Made by a program: the position numbers and the translations under genes. Source: Valencia hispanica (Eukaryota; Chordata; Actinopteri; Cyprinodontiformes; Valenciidae). From it: a stretch of 64,000 bases of DNA. A model generated the notes under the pieces. The model ran no database searches. It worked only from the letters and a program-made list of their open reading frames with translations, and was not told where the DNA came from. Positions 13,001 through 21,276 of the stretch are shown one piece after another. The DNA is taken from contig OY747715.1 of the NCBI GenBank assembly GCA_963556495.2, forward strand, positions 131,501 through 195,500, in the 5' to 3' direction. The first letter of the stretch is position 1. Every line of letters starts with the position of its first letter.

Positions 13001-16000
13001 GATAAAACAGATTTTCTACATCAGCAGGGTCAAACTCCACTCATTGAGGTCCAGAGATCTGCAACCTTTAAATGTGTTCCAGGTCATTAGCAGCACTTTA
13101 TACCACTGACCTGCAGGCTGAGGAGGTAATTCAACCATGTGATTCAGTTTTACTGGACAAGGTATCTAAAATGATGCCAGCCTTCAAGGACCGGAGACAC
13201 CGGAGACTTCTTCTCGCATTTGGCTGCTAATGAGTGATGAACCGTCTCCAGAGTGAATGAATTGGGAGGAGAAAGCCCTGGCCATCCCAGTAGCATGTTG
13301 GTAATAAGGGGCACCCTGTTCCACCCATCTCAGCTGTTGTGTCCTTGGGCAAGATAATTAACCCACTTTACTTACTGGTGGTGGCCAGAGGGCCTGGTGG
13401 CCTCACTTCTGTCAGTCTGCCTGAGTGGCTACTATATAACTCACCAGTGTCAGCATGTGAATGTGTGCATGAACAGTGAATGACTGAATGTGGTGTAAAG
13501 TGCTTTGGAGTCCTCTGACTGAAGAAGTGCTATACAAGCACAGGCCATTTATCATTTAATAAAGCTAAAGATATGGAAGATCTTTTTGTTTTAGCCTGAA
13601 GGAACTTCACCAACAGCTGACGCCAATGCTGCTTCTCTGCCTCAGTGATGAGAGTTTGGGCTTCACCGATATGAGCAGCATTGGTCTTAGGTGTTCCTGT
13701 ATCTCTATGCATCTCTGTGTCATGACTTGTTAGGAGAAGACCCAAATGCAACGAGGTGATGATTATAATAATGATTTAATTAAACAAAGGAAGAAGGAAC
13801 TTACACTGGAACGATGGAAGGACCAGAAAATAGAGAGAGCAGGGAACAGAAAGTATAGACAAGGAACCAGCGAGTTGTGACTGAATGATGAGAACTGCTT
13901 AAATACTGAGGAGGAAGTGAGGAAATGACAGAGAAACTTCAGGCCTAATTAGTAAAACCAGACGCAGGTGGGAAAAAAGAGTATAGAGACTGAGAATTAA
14001 ATGCAGGCAGAATGAAAAGGAGGAAACAGAGAGGAAGGCCAAGAACAAAACATAAGAATTGATTAGAAAGATAACTATTCTAAAGAAGAATAAAGACTAA
14101 CTCTAAAGATAAACGATATCTAGGAAAATGAGAGTAAAGGGATCTAAGAGAAACTTAAAGAAGAACTAGGAGAAAACAGAACAGAAGGAAATGAACATTC
14201 TAGAAAAGGGTTCTTTATAAGAAGACCAACTAATAAGGGAAATTAAGTTTAACAGAACCGGACAAATGATGAAATAAGGAAAAAGGAAATAAACAATGAA
14301 ACGAAGGTTAACACTGTCTAAGGACAGAAAGTGAAAATATGGAAGGGAGAGAAAAGCCAAAATTAGTAACACCAGGATCCTAAAGTATAATTTAACAAAA
14401 CCTAATACTAAGAAATAAACTAAAATGATTGGGTAAAATGAATAAGGAAATGAAAAAACTGAAACTAAAAACACAAAGACGTAAGGACCCTAACAGTCTG
14501 GATCCAAGGTGTGGGGAATTTAATGGAGGTTCTAAGAACTAAATGGGAGGCTGACCTTCTAGTTCTCTGGTTCCTCTCCTGTGAAACCAGCTCCCAGGTT
14601 AGATCCCCTTTTCACAGCTAAATGACATCAGGAACACCTGATGTCTATCTGATCTCATTCTCACTACATGGCCAAAGGGAAAGAAAGCTGAATCAGCAGA
14701 GATGTGTCAATCCACCCATCCTTCCTTCCATCCATCCATCAATCCATCAATCCATCCATCCATCCCTCCCTCGCTCATTCCATCCATCCATCCATCCATC
14801 CCTCCCTCCCTCCCTCCCTCCCTCCTTCCATCCCTCCATCCATCCATCCATCCATCCCTCCCTCCATCCCTCCCTCCTTCCATCCCTCCATCCTTCCTTC
14901 CATCCATCCATCCATCCATCCCTCCTTCCCTCCATCCATCCATCCCTCCCTCCTAGGATGACTAACCGTCCTCTTTTACCCGGACATTTCCACTTTTCAT
15001 GTTCTGTCAGGGGGATTATTTCATAGATTGATGAAAATGTCCGGGGTTTCATCGTTTTTCAGGGCTCCAATAAGCAAACATAAACTAACTGATGGGATGG
15101 ATGGAACGCGACAACCTTTCTCTCATCTGATGTCCACCCAGAGCTGCTGCCCAGTGGATGGCTCCTCTGCTCTATTCATAGACAGAACAAGCAGAGGCTG
15201 TGATACGGTGCAATGCGCCGCATCATGTTGTGCCTCGCCTCTGATAAAGCTGGCGGATGTGTTTCTGTGTGTGACAATAGTGGAAAACATCCCGTAGATC
15301 ACATGGACACAAAAAGTATATTAATGCTGCGCAATGTGAGAGTTCGTCTATAGATTGACGAAGGAGGATGAAAACTAAAGACTGCACTTATTAAATTGTC
15401 ATTTTGGGTCTGCTGCTTTTTACTTTTATTATTACATTAAAAAGAAAATAATACAAAATTTCTCAGAATATTGTTTCAGATTTTGTTTAATTTTTTCCAG
15501 TATGACTAAAGAATAAACTATTAACGTTATTGGTAAATTTTCTAATTTGGAAGAACGAGTGTTTCTATTATCATTTAATTTCGAAAGATTTTTGCGTCAT
15601 TTTTGTACTTGTGAAAGCCTATCTGAAGTTCGTTATTTAACTATATTTAACTATATATATATCCATCCATCCATCCATCCATCCATTTTCTTCCGCTTAT
15701 CCGGGGTCGGGTCGCGGGGGCAGCAGCCTAAGCAAAGAGACCCAGACTTCCCTCTCCCCAGCCACTTGTTCCAGCTCCTCGGGAGGAACCCCAAGGCGCT
15801 CCCAGGCCAGCCGAGAAACATAGTCCCTCCAGCGTGTCCTGGGCCTTCCCCTGGGCCTCCTCCCGGTGAGACGTGCCTGAAACACCTCACCAGGGAGGCG
15901 TCCAGGAGGCATCCTGACCAGATGCCCTCAACTGGCTCCTCTCGATGTGGAGAAGCAGCGGCTCTACTCTGAGCCCCCTCCGGATGACTGAGCTTCTCAC

Positions 16001-19000
16001 CCTATCTCTAAGGGAGAGCCCAGACACTCTGCGGAGGAAACTCATTTCAGCCGCTTGTATCTGTGATCTTGTTCTTTCGGTCACCACCCAGAGTTCGTGA
16101 CCATAGATGAGGGTAGGAACGTAGATCGACCGGTAAATCGAGAGCTTCGCCTTTCGGCTCAGCTCTCTCTTCACCACGACAGACCGGTAGAGCGCCCGCA
16201 TAACTGCAGATGCCCCACCAATCCGTCTATCGATCTCCCGCTCCATTTTTCCCTCATTCGTGAACAAGACCCCCAGATACTTAAACTCCTCCACTTGGGG
16301 AAGGACCCCATCCCCGACCCAGAGGAGGCACCCCACCCTTTTCCAGCTCAAGACCATGGCCTCGGATTTGGAGGTGCTGATTCTCATCCCAGCCGCTTCA
16401 CACTCGGCTGCGAACCGCTCCAGCGAAAGCTGTAGATCACGTTCCGATGAAGCCAACAGGACCACGTCATCTGCAAAAAGCAGAGACCCGATCCTGAGGC
16501 CACCAAAACGGATCCCCTCAACGCCTTGGCTGCGCCTAGAGATCCTGTCCATAAAAGTTAGGAACAGGATCGGTGACAAAGGGCAACCTTGGCGGAGTCC
16601 AACCCTCACTGGAAACAAGCCCGACTTACTGCCGGCAATGCGAACCAAACTCTGGCACCGGTCGTACAGGGACCTAACAGCTCGTATCAAGGGGCCCGGT
16701 ACCCCATACTCCCGGAGCACCCCCCACAGGGCCCCCCGAGGGACACGGTCGAACGCCTTCTCCAAGTCCACAAAACACATGTAGACCGGTTGGGCGAACT
16801 CCCACGCTCCCTCCAGGACCCTGCTGAGGTTGTAGAGCTGGTCCAGTGTTCCACGGCCAGGACAAAAACCGCATTGTTCCTCCTGGATCCGAGGTTCGAC
16901 TATCCGTCGGACCCTCCTCTCCAGAACCCCTGAATAGACCTTATCAGGGAGGCTCAGAAGAAGAAGAACTATATATATATATAACTGTTATTTAACTTCC
17001 ACATGTCCTCTTTTTTTGGGAAATCAAAATATGGCCACCCTAATCCACCCATCGATCCGTCCGTCCATCCAAGATCGGGTTGTGAGGGTAATAGGTCCAG
17101 TAGGGACCGTCAAACATCCCTGTCCCCAGTAAGATTCTCCAGCTCCTCCTGGAGGACCCCACAGTGTTTCCAGGCCAGATGGGATGTAATGTTCCTCCAG
17201 CAGGTTCTGGGTCTGCCTCGGGTCTGAACAACATCATGTTGTTATTGAATGCCTACATTAATTTCACTGCTGACCTCTGAACCTTGTTTCCCCTGTCGGT
17301 CCTAAACAAGCAGGACGCTCAGGCAAGCTAGGGAGACACCTTGACAGGAATATGAACAATATCTCATTGAAATAGGCAATAATTTAACTTCACTTCCAGG
17401 CTTGTAAAAGAGGGTTAGGGTTAGGTTAGGTTAGGTCTTTTCTTCTGCCTTTTTCTTCCCTGTCTGGGAAAACCAGTCAGTTCTTACACTGGCACCTCCA
17501 CAGAAACATAACGTAGCCTTTAAATGAGCTCTGCAGGGTAAATATGTATCGATATGAACCCCTAGCTCATCCTCCTCCCCAATAAAAACCCAGCAGGAGA
17601 GGCAGTAGCCAATCAAGGTGCAGCTGAGACAGACAGCATATGGTACTGCAGATAATATCAGTCTGTATCCAACAAGAAACCAAAGGACACAACTGATACT
17701 TTTTAGCCGTTTTTACAGGTTTATTAAAGATATTTAGTACCATGTAGTCCCTGTTAATGCTCTGCTGCAGAATCCATGGTTCTTTCAGAGTCTGCCTTGC
17801 TGATAGAAAATGGAGACAGTCAGCTGAGATGACAATAACAGTGTTTGTGCATCTTTTAAACCAGGTATCACTCAATGCTGGTGTCGGGTTAGACGAGGCA
17901 GACAGCCTCACCACAGACAGCGGGTCCAGAGGAACCAGAAACTGCAGGAAGGTGCTTGTTTAAAACGTTGGTATCTCACCATGTCTGCTGCCATCTTGTT
18001 TCTAGAGAGGAGAGGCTTTCTTCTTCAGCTCTTCCAAGCAGCCATACTGATTCAGATTCATGACCTTTAACCTGCTGAGGCCTGTAGAGTCTGAGATGTT
18101 CTCCTCTCTGGAGGATGATGGACTTCAGATGGTCTGAAGGTGACGTTTGACCCTTCCCAGGGTGATGGGACGGTAAAGGCTGCTGCTCAGGGGTCATTGC
18201 TGATGTCTTTTCACCCTGACATTGGCTTAACGCTCACCTGGATGCTGTAGAGCAGCAAAGTGAGGAAACTCCTGCTGTTACAGAGGAGCTCAGACTGATG
18301 ATGATCAGTTAAAGAAGTCATGACCTGTAAGTTTCACTTTTCCATGAGAAAAACTGTATGTTATGATTGCCTAACGATTATACACTGGCCGGGAAGCCGA
18401 TAGCGTTTGTTTGAAGCGTTTGTTTACCCCTGGGTTCGTCAACCAGCCCAGGCGCACTCAAATACGCAATGTTAAATTTCTGGCCTACTTGACGTCAATT
18501 CGGCGCAGGATATACCATATATGGACATGGCAGACCTATGCTGCAGGAAGCCCGGCCTGCTCCTCTCCCCCTCATATTCAGTCGAGCGCCGCCATTACTG
18601 AAGTACGAACTCGAGGTCCGTTTGGAAAAAGGGGCCATTCCAACAATCAGAGACTTGCCTGTAATTGAATCGGTAAGGCTGTGTTTTTATTGCTCTGCTG
18701 TGTAACAAACAGCAGCTAACTGCTAATGCAGCTATTGTATGCTAGCGGGAGTAGTAGCTTCAGGACAACACGGTAATGGCTGCTACTTTGCAAACAACAA
18801 ATGACCTAGAATGCCACCAATCAACACGTCCCTCATTTGCATTATTACAATGACCGTCCACCACAGCCAAAGTATCGCATCAGATCTCGCCAGACAATAA
18901 TGCCTTCAGAAATAAGGGGCAGAGGAGCTCTGGGTTTATTTTTTTCACTTTTTTTCAACTTTTCTTATTTAGAAGGACCTGAAAGACTATAATAGAGCGT

Positions 19001-19381
19001 GTGTATCCAAGGTAATACTTTGCAACCGGTTTCAGGAAGAAGCACGTGTTTCTGAGAATACAGGTACACACACCTGCTTCCTTCCAGGTGTCGGTCCAGG
19101 TGTGTCCAGAGGTGCACTGACACCTCAGGCTGTTCTGTTTGTGGGTTTCATTCATCACAGATTACACAACTTTTCTTCACACAGAAACTGATTCTGAATC
19201 AGTGCGGTCATGTGATTAAACAGGAAATGTAACAAGTAACAGTTTAAATAAAGTTTAACTCAGCACTGAGTTCCTGATCTCTGGAAGCCTCAGCTGAAGC
19301 TCTGAGAAGGATTAAATTCCTCCAACCTGGACAAGAACCTGCTAACAAGAAGAATCATCTTACCTGCATGTCCTCCTCCAT
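1090..19381 (-). CDS. slc23a1: Sodium-dependent vitamin C transporter 1 (SLC23 family), complete split gene
   Basis: Plasma-membrane Na+/ascorbate cotransporter of the nucleobase-ascorbate (NAT) family. Coding exons on the minus strand, 5' to 3': 19364-19381 (tentative), 12702-12857, 12229-12386, 12049-12137, 11901-11968, 10489-10670, 9722-9842, 9474-9630, 9234-9381, 9047-9152, 3928-4057, 3704-3847, 1618-1713, 1090-1334. Every junction has GT-AG ends, phases fit, and the sum is 1818 nt, 605 codons plus stop; human SLC23A1 is 598 aa. Hallmarks are [14 protein letters not shown] near the N-terminus, the NAT signature [10 protein letters not shown] at residues 392-401, [18 protein letters not shown], and a C-terminal STKV like the human CTKV, a possible PDZ ligand. 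SLC23A1 is preferred over SLC23A2 because of this tail and the short N-terminus. The first exon (MEEDMQ, then donor GTAAG) is inferred from an open ATG and phase only; a rival lies at 17980-17994. Introns are swollen by LINE insertions, none of which hits an exon. Confidence 0.93.
1903..2790 (+). mobile_element. L2-type LINE remnant split by a GC-rich insert
   Basis: Positions 1903-1967 match the C-terminal coding part of the L2-type LINE seen complete at 35684 (the ILLLTYKALNNQ region). Positions 2572-2790 match that element's 3' UTR (GGTCGTGGCAGATGGCCGCT, then the stretch ending CTCAGTATGAGGGATTGCTG). Between them, 1968-2571 is a CCCC/CACC-rich block absent from the other L2 copies, so it is a later insertion or a replacement. 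The copy lies in an slc23a1 intron and has no coding capacity. Confidence 0.75.
2932..3052 (-). mobile_element. tRNA-derived SINE, 5' truncated
   Basis: Read on the minus strand, it has a B-box-like GGGTTCAAGTCTTG followed by a body (GTCCTGGTGGACCTTTG, then CTGTCAAATACAGG) shared with the better copy at 57790. A poly-A tail (the T-run at 2932-2945 on the plus strand) closes it. The A-box end is missing. Confidence 0.65.
3053..3703. other. slc23a1 intron sequence, no gene
   Basis: No coding feature is seen. GGCCCTGTCCATACGG near 3328 resembles the terminus of teleost hAT-type miniature elements, but no matching opposite terminus was found. Confidence 0.3.
4202..4460 (-). mobile_element. L2-type LINE 3' end fragment
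   Basis: The reverse complement matches the 3' UTR and tail of the L2-type element at 35684-37265: CTTGCTCAGTAGGAGGGATT, then the GACGCAATCTGCTGGGATTC region, then an AT-rich tail with TTGAATTGAAAT. It adjoins the 3' end of the LINE starting at 4461, giving two tandemly arranged minus-strand retroelement ends. Confidence 0.75.
4461..6775 (-). mobile_element. Rex1/Babar-like LINE, internally deleted and frameshifted
   Basis: Read on the minus strand, the N-terminal part (6772-6521, [14 protein letters not shown]) and, after a frameshift, 6433-5340 form an apurinic-type endonuclease plus linker ([30 protein letters not shown]). The frame then runs into the start of the reverse transcriptase ([10 protein letters not shown]). 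Near 5345 it jumps directly to the segment beginning [15 protein letters not shown], so the catalytic palm, including the xADD motif, is missing. The C-terminal domain (5306-4692, [20 protein letters not shown] to the end) is intact. The 3' end is a GATTCT repeat. The element cannot move by its own enzymes. Family assignment is by recalled protein resemblance and could be another CR1-group clade. Confidence 0.8.
6776..7113. other. slc23a1 intron, no recognised feature
   Basis: AT-rich unique-looking sequence between two LINE insertions. A short TAG/GTA trinucleotide stretch lies near 6886-6912. No open frame of interest is present. Confidence 0.4.
7127..8737 (-). mobile_element. Rex3 (RTE-clade) LINE, 5' truncated, copy 1
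   Basis: A 457-codon open frame (8729-7356) encodes most of a reverse transcriptase: [48 protein letters not shown] and the catalytic FADD in [15 protein letters not shown] frameshift near 7420 separates it from the conserved tail ([20 protein letters not shown]). The 3' end is a GGATGGAT repeat, the hallmark of teleost Rex3. A perfect 13-bp target duplication (GAATTTAATTTAT) lies at 7114-7126 and 8738-8750. The long intact frame argues for a fairly recent insertion. It lies in the slc23a1 intron between exons 9047-9152 and 3928-4057. Confidence 0.93.
10671..11900. other. slc23a1 intron, no recognised feature
   Basis: No coding exon is needed here for an in-frame slc23a1, and the open frames present resemble no known protein. 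A divergent miniature transposon may lie at about 11330-11760, but no clear termini were found. Confidence 0.35.
13300..13555 (-). repeat. Teleost dispersed repeat (GATAAATGGCC...CTTTACAC type)
   Basis: Read on the minus strand, the start GATAAATGGCCTGTGCTTGT, the CAAAGCACTTTACACCACAT block and TTGCCCAAGGACACAACAGC are the landmarks of a very common fish interspersed repeat. A second copy lies at 57946-58142 on the other strand. The sequence is non-coding and its boundaries are approximate. Confidence 0.55.
13718..14495 (-). mobile_element. Solo-LTR-like element, copy 1
   Basis: On the minus strand it starts TGTTAGGGTCC and ends TCATGACA, i.e. TG...CA termini, with imperfect 5-bp flanking repeats (CAGAC/CAGAG). 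It shares blocks with the plus-strand element at 27062-27672: GCATTTGGGTC near the 3' end, CATTCAGTCAC and CGCTGGTTC, and a CCTCAGTATTTAAG promoter-like segment. No gag-pol coding sequence lies inside. A non-autonomous DNA element is the main alternative. Confidence 0.6.
14708..14955. repeat. CATC/CCTC tetranucleotide microsatellite
   Basis: About 250 bp of alternating CATC and CCTC/CTTC units. Because the unit is 4 bp, all frames on both strands tend to stay open, which explains the Pro-Ser-Ile-His and Asp-Gly-Trp-Met reading frames found here. Confidence 0.95.
14956..15648. repeat. Probable decayed mobile element interrupted by Rex3 copy 2
   Basis: The start (CCGTCCTCTTTTACCCGGAC near 14968) and the sequence right of Rex3 copy 2 (CATGTCCTCTTTTTTTGGGA at about 17002-17021) look like two parts of one older dispersed repeat split by the Rex3 insertion. 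No coding sequence is recognised. Confidence 0.4.
15663..16966 (-). mobile_element. Rex3 (RTE-clade) LINE, 5' truncated, copy 2
   Basis: Nearly the same sequence as copy 1 at 7127, but truncated further. The reverse-transcriptase frame from 16780 to 15887 contains [21 protein letters not shown] and [13 protein letters not shown]. The conserved tail ([20 protein letters not shown]) follows in another frame. The 3' end is the GGAT repeat. A 14-bp duplication (AACTATATATATAT) flanks it at 15649-15662 and 16967-16980, although the AT repeat makes its exact length uncertain. It sits in the slc23a1 intron upstream of exon 12702-12857. Confidence 0.92.
16981..19363. other. slc23a1 5' intron, little recognised
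   Basis: It contains the right part of the decayed repeat (to about 17050), a very short telomere-like GGGTTAGGGTTAGGTTAGG at 17412-17430, and an alternative first-exon candidate at 17980-17994. The AT-poor stretch at 18400-18670 has an 85-codon open frame with no recognisable similarity. Confidence 0.4.
17980..17994 (-). other. Rival first coding exon of slc23a1
   Basis: On the minus strand an ATG opens MAADM and runs into a donor-like GTGAG after codon five. The phase (0) would join to the exon starting at 12857 exactly as the 19364-19381 exon does. Which of the two is used, or whether both are alternative promoters, cannot be told from the sequence. It could equally be a chance ATG near a chance donor. 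Confidence 0.3.
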
Positions 19382-19989
19382 CTGAGCTGTAGCTGTGTGC
19401 CTCTAAAGAAAGTCCCACCAAGAAGATTTGAGTTTCAGGATAAAGTCCAACAGATAATCAACAGATTATTAACCATCAGCACAGAAACCTTTACCCCACC
19501 TCACACCTGATCTCACCTGAGGCCAATCACTGAGGACAGGAAGCTTAGATCAGCACACCTTCATTATGAGCAGCTCCCACTGTTTCCTGAAGGAGAGTGT
19601 TCCTCAACGAGACCTTTAATAGAATCTGTGCTTTGAAACGTTCACTTGTTGCATGAAACTCCTCCGTTTCAGCAGATGAGAAGCTTCCTGTTTTCTCTGG
19701 GTTGTTATTCTGGGTTTATCAGCAGCAGAAACCTTCTGGCTCTGCTCTTCTACTTTCACACACAAAGTAAATGTCCACAACAATCTGGGACAAAATGCTG
19801 AAACGCCATCTGTCTGTGTCACATAACATATCTGATGACCATAAACTGGCTTCAGAAGTCACCACCTTCTTCTGCTTTGGTAAGGAGAGCACACTGTCAT
19901 GTCTACGGCGACCACCAGAGGGCGATGTGGGTTTGGATGAGCTGGGTGTTTCTGCTGTTACCCTGCATGGGGCAGGAGCCATCAGCAAC
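19382..19989. other. Region upstream of the slc23a1 first-exon candidate
   Basis: Presumed promoter and 5' UTR side of slc23a1 if the 19364-19381 exon is right. No clear TATA box or CpG-rich island is visible, and no other gene is recognised. Confidence 0.3.
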
Positions 19990-20940
19990 AATTGGACCTT
20001 CATCACTTCAGATCTTCTCTTTTTCTGGTCCATCCATCAGAACAAAACAAACCGCCGCCTTTGGTCAAGCTGCTCCTGAACAACAAACTACATCAGAAGC
20101 TTCTTACCTGGGCTAAAGAAAACAAGATAACTGTAAATGTTGCATCTGATGTAGAAACCAAAGGTCCCAGAGTCTGGAGGAAGAATGGTGAGGAACACAA
20201 TCCAAGATGGTGGAAGTTTCCACAGTCTGTGTTGATGTTGGGATCCATGTCATCTGCTGCTGTTGGTCCACTGAGCTTTATTAAGCCCAGACTCAACGGC
20301 GCCATCTACCAGGACATGTTGGAGAACTGCATGCTTCCTTCTGCAGACCAGCTTTATTGAGATGCTGACTTCATTCTCCAGCAGGACTTGGTACCTGCCC
20401 ACACTGCCTCAAGTAGCAGAACCTGCTTCAATGACCGTGGGATTACTGGGCTTGATGGGCCAGCAGACTGGCCTGACCTTTGACCCCCTTAGAGAATCTA
20501 TGGAGCATTGCCAAGAGAAAGATGAGAAATGAGACGGAACAATGCAGAAGAGCTCAAGGTCTTCCATAACAGCTCAACAGAGCTACAGGCTGCTAGCATC
20601 CATGCTACGCCGCATTGAGGCAGTCATTGATGCAAAAGGAGCCCAGACCCACTACTGACTACATGTGTAGGATTAGACTTTACACAGGTCCCACATTTCT
20701 CTATTTAAAATCCTTGTTTTATTGATTTCATGGAATATTCTAATTTTCTGATATTTGGAATTTGGGGGTTTCATAACCTGTAAACCATAATCATCAACAT
20801 TAAAACAAATAAAGGCTGAAATATCTCAATTTACATGAAATGAGTCTATATCATATATTAGTTTCACCTTTTAAGATTAATTACTGAAATAAATGAACTT
20901 TTGGACGATCTTCTAATTTTTCGAGTTTCATCTGTAAATA
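19990..20940 (+). pseudogene. Degenerate Tc1/mariner-type transposase and 3' end
   Basis: An open segment 19992-20360 carries KLLTWAKENKITVN, GPRVWRKNGEEHNP and AIYQDMLENCMLPSADQLY. A stop then falls where family members continue with GDADF. Later codons still read LQQDLVPAHTA (first part of the catalytic core), then NAEEL and ASMLRRIEAVIDAKGAQ. Its 3' flank, through TTACTGAAATAAATGAACTT to GAGTTTCATCTGTAAA near 20935, is the usual right terminus of this teleost Tc1-like family. No matching left inverted repeat is seen, so the copy is 5' truncated and dead. Confidence 0.82.
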
Positions 20941-21276
20941 TTCTTCGATCTCTTAGTTTTCCAGTTCAGTGAAAACAGTTTTATCTCTGCATCTCTTTTC
21001 TACTTCAGATAAAACTATTTATATGCTAAATAGATTTTTGATCAGCACAATTAAAAACTCCTCCTTAAACTGCAGAAAAAAATCCAAAGTCGTAGTTGGT
21101 CCTGGTTCTGTCATGGCCTGATAGTCGGGTCCGGATCACAGAACCCATCCGCCCCTTTTACAGGACACTCCTCAGCCAGAGATCAGTGTGAGGAGCAAAA
21201 TGTGGAGGTGGACTTAGATTCAGGATCTCTGAGCTGGAGTCACGGTACTGGGTGGATGTGGAGGTGCTGCAGCGTT
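20941..21276. other. Spacer before the 11-bp array
   Basis: No coding or RNA feature is recognised. Confidence 0.4.

Noticed and set aside
14622..15052. Pro/Ser/Ile/His and Asp/Gly/Trp-rich frames
   Set aside because: Products of the CATC/CCTC microsatellite.
17412..17435. Interstitial telomeric repeat
   Set aside because: Only one or two TTAGGG and a few TTAGG units; too short to mean a chromosome fusion.
18411..18668. 85-codon plus-strand frame as a gene
   Set aside because: No family resemblance, intron-like or repeat-like surroundings, and no supporting signals.
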